Assembly (NCBI RefSeq): GCF_000002235.5
Contig: NW_022145594.1
Span: 14,301,001-14,365,000, forward strand
Origin: Strongylocentrotus purpuratus
Taxonomy: Eukaryota; Echinodermata; Echinoidea; Camarodonta; Strongylocentrotidae
Direction of reading: 5' to 3'
Length of the DNA stretch: 64,000 nucleotides
Of this stretch, positions 46,790 to 58,641 are shown one piece after another (positions within the stretch are counted from its first letter, which is position 1; each line of letters starts with the position of its first letter). The position numbers and the translations under genes were made by a program. A model generated the notes under the pieces. It was given only the letters and a program-made list of their open reading frames with translations. It had not been told where the DNA came from and did not search any database.

Positions 46790-47225
46790 GGGTTAAAACA
46801 AAAATGAAACAGACCTTTTATTCTGAGTACCGTTAAATTTACCTTCCAAACCTTTTTGCCGCCCCCCCCCCCCCCCGCCTCCAATTTTAGATTATTTCAT
46901 ACATATGTTTGTAGTTTTTTGTCTTTATATTGTGTTTATTGCTGTATTTTGTGTTTTTGTGTTTATCGCTGTATTTTGTGTTTATCGCTGTATTTTGTGA
47001 TATCTCGAACTCATATATGCTCAATAATATACATAATATAAATTATAATATTCGGGGAACTTTTTATACAAAGCCACCATGGGCCTTTCCTATGTTCTCC
47101 AATTTCATTTTAAACTATTGTAATTACTGACCATTCCTTGTATGTATTTATACTTGTATGTTTATTTGCATTTGCTGTGTTTTTTATGGAAATGAAATAA
47201 ATAAACGAACTTGAACTTGAACTTG
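46790..47225 (+). mobile_element. LINE 3' UTR and tail, displaced end of the LINE at 37.9 kb
   Basis: Matches the 3' part of the minus-strand copy at 8497-8840: GTACCGTTAAATTTACCTTCC, ATCGCTGTATTTTGTGATAT, AATATAAATTATAATATTC and GGAACTTTTTATACAAAGCC. The end is ATGAAATAAATAAACGAACT followed by the tail repeat TGAACT. Same family and strand as the broken LINE body, so the simplest reading is one insertion later split and partly deleted. It contains a C run and two extra copies of TTTATCGCTGTATTTTGTG. Confidence 0.75.
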
Positions 47226-47294
47226 AATATATATATCTGTAAAGCGCTTTGAGAGGGCCTTCCGTCCTGAAAAAAGAACTAGCTATTATTAATG

Positions 47295-47332
<38 letters not shown>

Positions 47333-47744
47333 GCTACTACTACTACTAATGATAGTAATAATAATACTGCTACTACTATCGGTATTGTGGCTGATGCTGT
47401 TACACATGGACAGGCAAGACGCTGTGTAATGCCGAACTGTTATATAGAAAAGTAATGTAATGTTTGCAAAATTGAGACATATTAAGGTCTTGAGGCAGCA
47501 CGCATCGTTCCTTTAAAGCGATCTCCATCAGGTTGACTGGACTGGTGCTTCCCCTTCAACGAGAGAATTAAATCAGTACAATTGCGATTATTAGTAAGTG
47601 GTATAAGTCCAACGTGTGCATGGTTCCGGTGCTGCTACGCCTTTGTTTAGACTTATAGGCCCGAATTCACAAAGGAGGTTTGTGTAAAAACCTCCTTTGT
47701 GAAATCGGGCCATATGGCTTGACAGATAAGTCGATGTTAGAAAC
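47226..47744. repeat. Tail-like string, (CTA)n microsatellite and a strong hairpin
   Basis: TGTAAAGCGCTTTGAGAGGG at 47238 resembles SINE/LINE 3' ends. A (CTA)n tract with CTG interruptions spans about 47296-47348. At 47658-47681 and 47688-47711 two 24-nt arms (GGCCCGAATTCACAAAGG ... and its partner) differ at one pair and enclose a 6-nt loop. Such compact inverted repeats are typical of miniature transposons. No gene is present. Confidence 0.7.
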
Positions 47745-48290
47745 GTTAATTCTAATTTTAAAAGTGTGATAGTTCAAAACTTGATCTGAATTGATGTTGG
47801 AAGAGTATTATCATGTTATGCTATTTTATTGACGATTTATATTCAATTTAAAAAAAAATAAAGAGACTACTTTCTTTGTTCGCTGAGTGTATAAAATCCT
47901 ACTACTACTACTGCTAGTACTACTCGATGAACCATTATCATTAGGCAGGGGTTCGTTGCCCTAAACCTCCGTCTCAGCTCCCCTTTGTTCCATGTAAGTG
48001 CTGCTCTCTGATTTAGCTCCCAATAAGGCGGTTAATTTCAACTTCTCGAGCCATATTGTACTTCGCTGTATCCAAAGTATCCAAACCATCTCACGCTCTT
48101 CTCCCTAGCCTCCTTAACAAAGATGTTGAGCTATCATCAGGAAAATGGCTTTATGAAGTAAAAGTAAGATAGAGAGGGAGAACAAGAGAAGGGGATATAA
48201 TACATAGATGTATAATAAAAATGATATAATCAGAGTGGAAAAAGGGAAGAGATGGAAGATAAGAGCGAGAACGGAGAGAGAAAAATATTA
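47745..48290 (+). repeat. Dispersed repeat with internal (CTA)n, copy 2
   Basis: Same order as 19795-20420: AGTTCAAAACTTGATCT, AATAAAGAG...GTTCGCTGAGTGTATA, a short CTA tract, CCTCCGTCTCAGCTCCC, ATGGCTTTATGAAGTAA, and ATATAATCAGAGTGGAAAAA followed by a purine-rich end. Same orientation as copy 1, but with a much shorter microsatellite. Confidence 0.6.
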
Positions 48291-48776
48291 ATGATGAGAT
48301 GGCAGGAGGGCGATATGGAAGATCACGCGTCTAAAAACTATTCATTTTTTCACAAAATGATTGACTGTACAGGTATGGCATACAGTGACCATGACAAAGA
48401 AGGCCCGGGAGCGAGCCCTTGTGTGATAAAGTTTCCCAGCCATTCACGTGGCAGTATTTGTTCACGTGGCCTTTCTTTGTTCACGACTTGACTTTGATTC
48501 ATTCAGTATACAAACCACGCGGTCATGTGTGTTCGACATAAGGTTCCTCTTTAACTTAATTGAATTTAATAGAATTTATTTGCTTCTGCAACATACAAAT
48601 CCAACAGACCAATAAAAAACAACGAACAATTCTATGAAGAAAATGTTCAATCATACCAGCATCTAATCCCACGAAAGTCTGTTTCGCTTCTGTTTGAATA
48701 TGTGATAGGGGTTGCAATTACGGCTAACAAATCACGTCCTTTATGGGGGCTCTGCTCCCACATCGTCGGTGGGGTA

Positions 48777-49337
48777 ACAAAACCTCGTATCTCAATTGTT
48801 TTGAGATTTTAATTTTTGTGCATAATTTTGTAGCTAATGGCCTACGACACCACCTGATAAATCCATGGAACGCCTCCTGTCTCGGTTGTTCACAAATCCA
48901 CACAAACACCCTTTAACTAAACTTTGTAACTTTAACCCTCTTTGAAGCTGCACTGACAAAACCTCGTAACATAAGATACGTAATTCCTTTTCCTCGTAAC
49001 TCACACACGGCTTAACAGTACCAAAGTTAGTGTATTCCTATCCTCGTAACTTATTCAACCAAAACCTCGTTACTCATTCAGAGTTGAAAGTAAGAACTCG
49101 TATCTCAATTTGAATAACAACTAAAAACTCGTATCTCAATGAAGATAAAAGCAAAAACCTCGTAAATCACTTTCAAATATAAAAACAGCTATTTTACTGT
49201 ATTTCAACAATGACATTAAACATTTTATAAATATTCCAGTTTTAAAAAGAAAGGACGGTGTCACAGCCCTAGATTTGTTGAGACAGAAAAGTTTTTTTCG
49301 CTCTCCTGAAAATTCATGATTTTTGAGATACGAGGTT
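48777..49337. repeat. Cluster of AAACCTCGTATCTCA motifs bounded by an inverted pair
   Basis: AAACCTCGTATCTCA or close variants (CCTCGTAACT, AACTCGTATCTCAAT, CCTCGTAAATCA) occur near 48779, 48957, 48990, 49038, 49060, 49097, 49126 and 49154. The reverse complement TGAGATACGAGGTTT lies at 49323-49337. The first and last copies form 15-bp perfect inverted repeats about 560 bp apart, so this may be a small transposon with internal subterminal repeats. The minus-strand LINE starts immediately after it. Confidence 0.6.
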
Positions 49338-52300
49338 TAGATAAGATAAGATAAGATTTTATTCGTCTTTCTTTCAAATGACATACAGAGCATAACATTG
49401 GATCATAACACATTTACAATGCAAAATAACAAATTATGGCAATGATAAAAACAAAGTTAACTAAAAGAAAGACGAGGAAACCCTGGTAAAAGCAGAGCTT
49501 GTAATTATTAGGGTCCCCTCTGAGCCGGATAAAACATGATGAATAGATATTTGTGACTACCTAAGAATACAATAGGGAAAAGGGGGTATAACAAAACAAG
49601 AAGTGTACACACACACAACAACAACAACAACAAAACGAGAGACGAGACTAGACAAGACGGGAGAAAAGAGAAAATATGAGAAATAATAGAAGACTACAGC
49701 ACATCGACAATAGGTACAGCACACAACGGGCACAAGACAACAGGGGGAGGGAATAAGAGGTTGACAATCTGAAAATATTCAGTTAGACACATATTAATAT
49801 CAAGAAGAAAATTTACATTTATAGTAATACATAATATATCTTGGCACCATAATAACTACAAAAATGAACTACTCTATGAGTCACAGTATTTATTGAGAAG
49901 ATAAACCTTATGTTTACACTTAAATGAAGAGAGACTAACAGATTGCTTAACGCTAGAGCCTAGAGAGTTCCAAAATTTAGGTCCAGTAAAAACCAAAGTA
50001 TTAAAAGTTAACTTTGTCCTTACTTGGGGTAAGTGAAACGCAGAGGCATTTCGTGTAGCATGGTCATGAACTTGACTATTTTTCTTTAAAATGCTGACTA
50101 GAGCCTGTGGAAGGACACCAGAATCGAAGTCGTACATTAAAGAACCCAGTTGAAGGTGATAAATATCTTGCACCTTTAAAATTCTACGCGTATAAAAAAG
50201 CGGATTAGTGTGCGTACGAAAGCTAACGTTACAAATAATTCTTAAGATTCTCTTTTGAATCAAGTACAACTTTTCAAGGTTAGTTTTAAGAGAGTTACCC
50301 CAAGCAAGAACACCATAATTAAGATAGGGGAGGAATAATGTCGAGTACATTAATAGAAGGATGCCTTTAGGTAAAATTGATTTCAATTTATGAATTACGC
50401 CACTGTTTCTTGACAATGTCTTATAGAGATGATTTACTTGAATTTTCCAACTCATTTGGTCATCAATGTGCAAACCAAGGAATTTTGTTGATGATACCCT
50501 ATCTATCAATACATTATTAAATGATACATCTCCTGGAAGCACTTTGATTGTATTACTAAAAAACATATAATTTGTCTTTTGCAGATTTAAAGACAATTTA
50601 TTTGCTTGAAATCCACAAAGTAACTTTACTTAGTTCGAAATTAACCGTTTCTAACAGAGTTTGTGAATTTTTGTGTGAATAGTACAAGCTGGAATCATCA
50701 GCAAATAAAATGAATGACAAAATATCAGATGAGAAATGAAAGTCATTAATATATACAATAAACAAGAGCGGACCAAGGAGAGATCCCTGAGGAACGCCGC
50801 ATGTGACATTCTGTAACCCTGAATCAAAACCGTTTAAAGAAACAAATTGTTTCCTGTCAGCTAAGTAGCTCTTAAACCAGTCCAGAGCTGTGCCCCTGAC
50901 ACCATAATGTGATAATTTCCCTAGCAAAATTTCATGATCTTTAGTATCAAATGCCTTGGAATAATCAAGAAATATACCGATTGTGTGCATCTTTTTGTCT
51001 ATTGCTTGTGAAATCTTATCTTTAAAGTGCAGCAAGGCATGAGAGGTAGTATGTTTCTCTCGGAACCCAAACTGAAAATTTGAAAATATTTTACTTTTGT
51101 TGAACAATTCTAAAGTTCTAACATAAATCACTTTCTCAAGGATCTTTTAGAAGGAGGTTAGAAGGGAAACAGGACGGTAATTTGAAAAAGATTGAGGATC
51201 ACCCTTTTTAAAAACGGGTACGACTTTTGCAATGTTCATGTTTTCGGGGACTATTCCATTTAACATTGATGAATTAAAAACATGAATAAGGGGTTGAATA
51301 ATCGCTAAGATAACCTGTTTAATTATGTCATTATTGACACCATCGTAACCAGGACTTTTCCCAGCCTTAAGCAAATTCACAATAGTAAGCAACTCTTCCC
51401 TAACTAATGGGAAAATGAATAAGCTTTTCTTGTTAGATTCTTTCAGGAAATCGTTAAAAGGTTTTTGACAGGAAGGGACCGCCCGTGACAGATTAGGACC
51501 AATACTGCAAAAATAATCATTGAATTTTTCCACAATAATATTCTTATCTTCCACTAAACGACCATCAATTTCAATATTCTTTACATCAGATTTTTTTTTC
51601 TTTGACTTGAACACATTTCTTATCACTTTCCAAGTTCCTTTGATATCGTTTGAAGTTGCTTGAAACTGAGCAAAATAATATGTTTTCTTTGCTGCACGCA
51701 AGACTGAAGTAAGGGTGTTTTTATAATCAACATATCGTTTACGTGATGATTCTCTTCCACTATCTTTATAAGAATAATACAACTTATTCTTCTTATTGAT
51801 AGACTTCAACAAGGAAGCACTGACCCATGGCATGCGTGGAATTTTCTTACGATTTCTAGTATTACATTTGGAAATCGGAACAATTTCATCATAGAGTAGC
51901 AAAAACTTATTAAAGAAATTGTTGAATGAAATATTAACATCCTTTTCAAGTAAAACTGCACTCCAGTCAGTTGCCGTTAGTGCTTCTCGAAACTTCTCAA
52001 TGTTAGTAGGATTGTTTTTACGAATATATTTACATTCATTTTATGAGCAGTATTACGAAAATTCACTCTAGTAAAGATAGGGAAATGATCTGAAAGATCT
52101 GATATTATAATACCTGAAGATGGAAAAGGTTGCAAATTACAAAATATGTTATCAATAAGGGTAGATGAACTATCAGTTACCCTTGTGGGTTTTGTAATTA
52201 ATGGCATTAAAGAAAATGACAACGTCATATTAAAAAAAGCATTATAATGGTCATTTTCATCACATTGAAGAAGGTTTATATTATAATCTCCCATTAAGAA

Positions 52301-53387
52301 TATTGACTTATTGACAAATAGTGGGCTTAACAATATACTCTGCAATTCATTCACAGTAAGATCTATATTACTCTGGGGAGGTCTATATATAACTCCAAAG
52401 ATAACATTCTTTTTGCCTGGAATAAAACACTCTACAAAAATAGACTCCAACTGATCAGTCATCACATTTAAGTCATGCCTTACTTGGAAAACCATTACCA
52501 ACTGGAATGTATAGAGCAACACCACCGCCTCTTTTATCACGTCTGTGATTAGACACCAAACTAAATCCAGAAATAGAATATAAATTAACATCACTCTCAC
52601 TCGAAAACCAAGTCTCCGTGACCCTAATTATTGTAGAGCTATCATTGAGGTTTCTGATAAGAGTATTAAAAACATCAACATTTTTATGCATACTTCTAAC
52701 ATTTAAATGTAGGACAGTAACATCATTTTCACATTTATTACGAAACCCATCCATAAATTGATTTTCTGAACAGTAATGACAAACAATTGGAGAGGCATGA
52801 TCAAAATTATCATTAACATTGGGCTCTAGCGTGCTTGCATTATTTTCAAAAATATTACAAGCAACTTCTTCTATATTAACCATCTTGGATTGGAATCACA
52901 AAATAAAATATGAAGTCTAAGTGTTGGGAGTACAAGTCAAGAAGATTATCAGAAAACATATTAACACATATATGGGAGATTAATATACTACAAAGATTAA
53001 AAGGTAACAAAAACACATTTAAAGCTACAATATAGGAAGGATCCATAATAATTGCAAGAGAGTGAGAAGAAGAAAAAAAAGACCAGAAAAAGAAGTTAAA
53101 TAAGAAAATACATGAAAACGAGAAAATGTATAAAAATAACGTAAGGCAATAAAATGGGCATGTAAAGGCTGCCATAGAAAAACTGCAAGGAAAAATACTG
53201 AAAGTATGATAATGAGATGCTGGTGTACTGTTCTGTTGGTTTTCAGAGCTTAGCAATGTCTGCATCACAAGTTATAAGTTTTTTGGTAAAGCCGCCGCTT
53301 GTGTTCTTTATGCCCGCAAAGATCCTCCCTTCTTGGCTAAAGGATCGCTCTACTTGTCACCCCACCGACGTTATATTGCTTCCTGCT
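49338..53387 (-). mobile_element. LINE, second family, minus strand, ORF2-bearing copy
   Basis: Reading 53387 to 49338: about 0.5 kb of presumed 5' UTR, a degraded ORF2 (52883-49874), a 3' UTR of about 0.5 kb and a terminal (TTATC)n tail at 49338-49360. The tail and UTR match the truncated copy at 16317-16998. No ORF1 is seen, so it is 5'-truncated or lost ORF1. Motifs again place it among Jockey-superfamily LINEs (CR1/Daphne/Crack relatives). Its 5' end abuts the (GATTT)n tail of another minus-strand LINE at 53388, so it probably landed in that tail. Confidence 0.85.
49874..52883 (-). pseudogene. LINE ORF2 of the second family, frame-broken
   Basis: 52883-52473 encodes the endonuclease start: LHLNVRSMHKN, TETWF and RGGGVALYI. 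A frame change near 52490 leads to 52600-51977: GVIYRPPQSN, MGDYNINLL, TLIDNIFCN and SDHFPIF. After another change near 51950, 51902-51147 holds the linker MPWVSASLLKSINKKNKLYY and RT start (GKSPGYDGVNNDIIKQV, NYRPVSLLTSF). It ends at an in-frame TAA, 51147-51149. 51131-50598 holds FGFREKHTTSHA, LDYSKAFDTKDH, GVPQGSLLGPLLF and the catalytic FADDSSLYY. A further change near 50600 leads to 50596-49874 with STKFLGLHIDDQMSWK and LPYLNYGVLAWGN. All key motifs are still legible. Confidence 0.85.
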
Positions 53388-54034
53388 AATAATTTGATTT
53401 GATTTGATATTGATTCATTCACGTATAAAAAGAAGTACAATAATCAAAACATTACACAATATGTTTACATACTAAAAAGATAATCGGTTGAATGGCCCTA
53501 CTCAGCATCCATCCACATTGTGGCGCTTTTCTACCAACGGGTCCAGCATTCGATACAAATATATAGGAATATGATATCGAAAAACATTCTACACAAATTA
53601 ATAATAAAACAAAGAGACATATTCTCAAAATAAATTTAAAGTACTAAAAGTAACACAGAGGTCAATTACACCCTGAAAAGTACTATAAACAAGAACTTAC
53701 AATTACGCACTAAAAGCAACACCCTACAGTAGGCAAGAACGGCAAAGAAAACCTAAACAACAACAACGAAGTCGTGAAAAAAACGTGTCCCAATATTTGT
53801 GAAAAATGCATATTATTTGAGGTCTACTTCTTTCAGAAATTATAGTTGAACTCGTTAAATGATTAAAATAGACAATATAGGAGGGCTACAAATAAATAAC
53901 TAAAGAAGCTAGTATTTCATGGATTTAAATAAAACTTGAAATTAGAGCAATAACAAATTTATGGAATGCAACTTCAGTATGTTACATGAGGAATATATTT
54001 AACGTGAAATGTTGTAAATAGAGCATGCTTCTCG

Positions 54035-54845
54035 ATAAGGCCAAAACAAACAAAAAATGTTTGGTTGTCCTCGACCGCCCGCCCGTCATTTTCGGGCCGC
54101 TCGTATTTAATTTTTTTTTTAAATTTGTATTCCTTTTTTCTTTTTTTCTTTTTTATGGGGGGGGGGGGGGGGGGGCAAGCAATCTTAGATGCCAAACATA
54201 CCATTTCATGCATTTGCAAGGAAAAAAATACGTCCCGTTGCCAGTTTGGTCTTTTCAGTACGCAATTCTGTATTATTTATTAAGCTTGCCATTTTTATTT
54301 TCTATGTCAAAATGCCGTTCATTCAAATCAGGTTTTGAGTATTCTTAAACTCATTTTAAAGCCCATCTGTACTAGTTTACAAGAGGGATTAGACCACCCT
54401 GCAAGGTCACTGGACAGGTGGTTATCTCATAAAATCAGCTCTCATTTAACATAAGATAAAGAGGATCATGGGGGAGCAATGGTCATCGATTAGAAGGCGC
54501 AAATAGCTATAAATAGTACAATGGAGATTTAAAAGGTGCTGTATTTCAAAGCCAAAAATTATTTCTGTGTTGGTCTTGATATTCATTGTACATTAAAGTA
54601 GTCTTTTACCATATTAAAGTGTTTATAGACTTTGTTTAAATGCTTGACATCCCAATGATTATTTTTTTAATGGAATTTTTTTTTTATTTAAAACAAATTA
54701 AATGGGGGAAGAAAAAAAAACATCAAAAAGAGACACCAAAAAAATGAAGTAAACTAGAAGAAAAAAAAATATCCGCCCGCCCGCCCCTTCTCCAGAAAAG
54801 CAATCGAGGACAACCAAAACATTTGTTTGTGCTTGGCCTAACTAA
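54035..54845. mobile_element. Inverted-repeat (MITE-like) element inside the third LINE
   Basis: TAAGGCCAAAACAAACAA...GGTTGTCCTCGA at 54036-54075 is mirrored by the reverse complement of about 54806-54843 (TTAGGCCAAGCACAAACAAA...GGTTGTCCTCGA). The result is imperfect terminal inverted repeats of about 38 bp around 810 bp. Subterminal CCGCCCGCCCG is also mirrored. It has no coding capacity. The superfamily is unclear; flanking TA dinucleotides would suit a mariner-like insertion but are weak evidence. Confidence 0.55.
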
Positions 54846-55267
54846 ACATTCTTCGACAGTATTCACATTTTGGTCTCGGGAGGGCAAGGTTTCCAGATGA
54901 ATGAAGGCAATATTGTGGTGTCTGTAATACAAACAGTTAATGTAAGTATGGTGCGGTCAAATTATGAATTGATTTCAAGGTCATGAAGGTCAATTTTTTT
55001 TTTCTTCGTGAAACTAATGTATCAAAGTCAATCACTTGATGAATTTCGTGATTAGAGATATGTCGATAGGGATTTACCCTAAAAATAATACGAATTGACC
55101 CTATTTTGCAGCTTCTGTAATTGATTGATATATTTCTGATAAGAGAAACTGCACATAATATCCGGATACTCATCAAAAGCAAGTTAAGGGTTTCATAAAT
55201 TATTTTCAAATTCGTAACAATAGTTTTTTTTTCGTTTGTCACGTCCACATGGTCGACGTCAAAGATG

Positions 55268-55298
55268 TGACGTCATTTCGGCGATTTGCGCATGCGGC
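55268..55298. promoter_or_regulatory. CRE plus NRF1-like palindrome, site 1
   Basis: TGACGTCA (55268-55275), the full palindromic CREB/ATF element, is followed 19 bp downstream (start to start) by TGCGCATGCGGC, close to the NRF1 consensus. CpG-rich sequence continues to about 55400. Both factors commonly mark TATA-less promoters in animals, but no transcript is evident here. Confidence 0.45.
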
Positions 55299-55394
55299 GG
55301 GTTGTCTGGCGTCGTCAGGCCAAATTTGCGAACCCGCGTCATTGAAGATTTGAGGTTCGTCAGAAAACTAGTGCCCCGTCATCTTGCTACATTG

Positions 55395-57120
55395 CAGCGT
55401 AAATCAGAAAGTAAAAAAAGAAAGAGAAAGTGATAGAATGATTTGAAGAAAAAAAAAATAACCAAAAAAGAAGGTGAAAGAAGGACCAAACAAAGAATAA
55501 CATTAGAAAAGACAGAAAGGGAAAGTAAAACCACAAAGAGAAAGTGATAGAATGATAAAAACTAAGAATAACATAGGAAAAGGTGATAGAAGGAACAAAC
55601 AAAGAATAACTTAAGGAAAGAGAGAAAGTGATCGAATGATCAAAAACAAAGAATAACATAAGACAAGGTGATAGAAGGAACAAAAAAAGCATAACATAAG
55701 GAAAGAGAAAGTGACAGAATGACTAAAAAACAAAGAATAACACTAGGAAAGACAGAAAGAGAAAGTGATAGAATGATAAAAACAAAGAATAGCAAATGAG
55801 AGGATGAAAGAAGGAAAATACAAAGGATAACATAACGAAAGATAGAAAGAGAAAGTGACAACATGATAAAAACAAAGAACAACATGAGAGAAGATGAAAG
55901 AAGGAAGAAACAAAGATTAACATAAGAAAAGACAGAAACATAAAGTGATAGAATGATAAAAACAAAAGAGAGAAGATGATAGAAAGAAGAAACAACGGAT
56001 AACGTAAGAGAAGTCATAATGACTAAAAAACAAAGAATAATACTAGGAAAGACAGAAAGAGAAAGTGATAGAATGATAACAACAAAGAATAACATAAGAG
56101 AAGATGAAAGAAGGAAGAAACAAAGAATTACATTATGAAAGACAGAAATAGAAAGTAAAAAAAACAAAGAGAAAGTGATAGAATGATAAAAAAAAAAAAA
56201 GAATAACATGGGAAAAAGTGATAGAAGGAACAAACAAAGGATAACATAAGGAAAGACAGAAAGAGAAAGTGGCATAATGACAAAAAATTGGAAAAGGAAT
56301 AACACTGGGAAAGACAGAAAGAGAAGGTTATAGAAGGAAGAATTAACAAAGAATAACATAAGGAGAGACAGAAAGATAAAGTGATAGAATGATAACAACA
56401 AAGAATAACACTAGGAAAGACAGAAAGAGAAAGTGATAGAATGATAAAAACAAAGAATAACATAAGAGAAGATGAAAGAAGGAAGAAAAAAAGAATAACA
56501 TAAGGAAAGACAGAAACATAAATTGATAGAATGATAACAACAAACAATTACATAATAGAAGGTGAAATAAGGAAAAAACAAAGAATAACATATTAAGGAA
56601 ATACAAAAAGAGAAAGAGATAAAATGATAAATCAAAGAATAACATGAGAAGGTGATGTACGGGCAGGCACTGAATCAAATGACCGGGGTAATATTATATT
56701 TGAAAAGCGATTAAAGACATTTGTATTAAGCGTTTTATACAAATTAAATATTATTATTCAATATTATTAAGGTAGAAACAAAAAATAACAAAGGGAAAGA
56801 CAAAAATAGAAAGTGATACAAAAAAAGAAGAAAATTGAAAGATAGAAGAGAAGATGATAGAATGATAACAACAATAATAACATTGAGAAAGAGAGAAAGA
56901 GAAAATGTTAAAGAATAGACAATGGAAAAATAGAAGAGAAGATGAAAGAATGAAAAAAAAAAGAATAACATGAGAGTTGATTGAAGGAAGAAACAAAGAA
57001 TAATATGAGGAAAAATAGGAAGAAATGAGGAAAGATAGAAAGAAAGAAAAACAAAGAATAACATGAGGAAAATAGAGAGAGTATAATAGAAAAATAAGCG
57101 AAGAATAACATAATAAGTGA
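55395..57120. repeat. Purine-rich minisatellite array, inverted partner of 58.77-59.80 kb
   Basis: Units of about 38 and about 51 bp alternate irregularly: GAAAGTGATAGAATGATAAA, AACAAAGAATAACATAAG, AGAAGATGAAAGAAGGAAG. The long minus-strand open frames across it (for example 56401-55640) are translations of the repeat with Leu/Phe/Ser bias. The array probably entered the third LINE. Confidence 0.9.
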
Positions 57121-57505
57121 AAGAAGGAGATATTAAATAAGCGCGTGCGGGGGCCATCACATTATCTTGAAGAGAACGGGCGTCGACTAAAAACGAAAAT
57201 GGTGATAAACTAGTGAACAGGACGGGTGTCTGACGCCAATTCGCATCGTTTAACGGGAACGCCATCCTCGTTCACACAAACGTAAAACCCCTAAACCGCA
57301 AAGCCGAACACGTCCTAAAAGCCGAACCAATTCAGACAGTTTTGTACATGTATTCTTAAATAGTAGGTCCCATGTTAACCGTTGATCTACAATAGCTCCT
57401 AAGTATTTTGCAATGGGGTTACCACTACTTGGAAATTTAAGCTATTATTCTTGGTTAACAAAACGAAGAATTCAGTGAACTTGATGGGATGTTAGATACC
57501 TTGCC

Positions 57506-58620
57506 TAGTAGTAGAAGTAGTAGTAGTATTTTTATTAGAACAACTGCAAAATGGTAGCCCGAAAGCTAAATTAGATTGCAAGTTTTACAAGCTCAGTTTT
57601 AAAAAGCATTTCAACAAAACTTAGATATAGACAAGTACAAATAATCCACATTACAATAGATCATAACTTATTACATACTCCATACTTGCAAAAAAAAATG
57701 ATGGTACAAATGGAATAGATTCGTCATTATTATTTTTGGGGTAATCATTGTTAGGAAAGGAATAATATTTTTAAAAATAGAAATTGAGGCTGATTAATTG
57801 AGTTATTCAAAGTAAATATTTGTTAAATTTCGAACCGTAATAAATTGCAAATTGAATGTCTATTCATAATGCTACACAATATATTGACTTAGAAAAAAAT
57901 ATTGAGCAAGTTAAAGTTATTTTGCAATTTTCTTGAAAACTGCTAATTCGGAGAGCAACTTTCGCAAAGTCAGTTAATAATAAGGTGCATATGATTTTAT
58001 TTGGGTGAAACGAGCATATCTAAATCCGAAAGTATCTAAATCTGAAAAGAGGTACGGGCTTGGCCAGGCACATTGGAACTACGGCCACAAAAAGAAAAAC
58101 AATTGTATAACTTTAGAAGGCGCTATTTATATCATGCGTCACCACTGGAGCATGCAATTATGTAGGATTGTGTGATATGTTAAGATCAAGATACTGCAAG
58201 GATTTGAGACAAACCGAATTGGTATGAGAGCGTTATGGCAATTTACTGTGTTCAGGGTTCTTTTTATATATTGATTAAAGCCAGATTTGACAAATAGGAT
58301 TTTGGATTTTGAATTGAGTATAAAGATGGCATTTTGATTGGCAGGTTTTGCATCGCAGATGAAGGAACATCATTTAGACTATCTAGAGGAATTTGTTAGT
58401 CTGTAGCATCAGGAATAGATGAGATACAAAGGAAGAACGAAATGCATTAAAACGGACCAGAAACGGACAAAATGGCGCATGTACGGTTACGCATGAGTAA
58501 TCAAGGAAAACGAACAATCAGCTAGCCTAGATTAGATATCAAAGAATACGACTACGAATTTTGAAAGGAATCAGGCTGAAGGAAGTGACCTAGATAGTAG
58601 CGAACTTTCGATGTTAGGCA
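57506..58620. other. Spacer, no gene recognised
   Basis: AT-rich sequence with a short (TAG)n tract near 57508-57530. No convincing coding frame or repeat was matched. Confidence 0.4.
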
Positions 58621-58641
58621 CCTGATGTCAGCTACTACGCG

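Larger units (their letters stand above)
53388..57505 (-). mobile_element. Third LINE family, minus strand, in pieces with nested insertions
   Basis: In minus-strand order: 57505-57330 carries an RT thumb remnant (NPIAKYLGAIVDQRLTWDLL). 55240-54845 carries the RT C-terminal region (INQLQKLQNRVNS, HISNHEIHQVIDFDTLVSRR, TFMTLKSIHNLTAPYLH). 54030-53388 looks like a 3' UTR ending GAATCAATATCAAATCAAAT. Order and orientation fit one LINE copy interrupted by the minisatellite block (about 55260-57270) and by an inverted-repeat element (54035-54845). Frames are broken in every piece. The RT domain before the thumb is absent, so the copy was 5'-truncated. Confidence 0.65.

Noticed and set aside
47249-47455. 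Thr-rich 68-codon frame
   Set aside because: It is a (CTA)n microsatellite translated in one frame.
55387-57265. Long minus-strand hydrophobic frames resembling multi-pass membrane proteins
   Set aside because: They are translations of the tandem minisatellite, open in more than one frame. The inverse array at 58.8-59.8 kb gives the same artefact.
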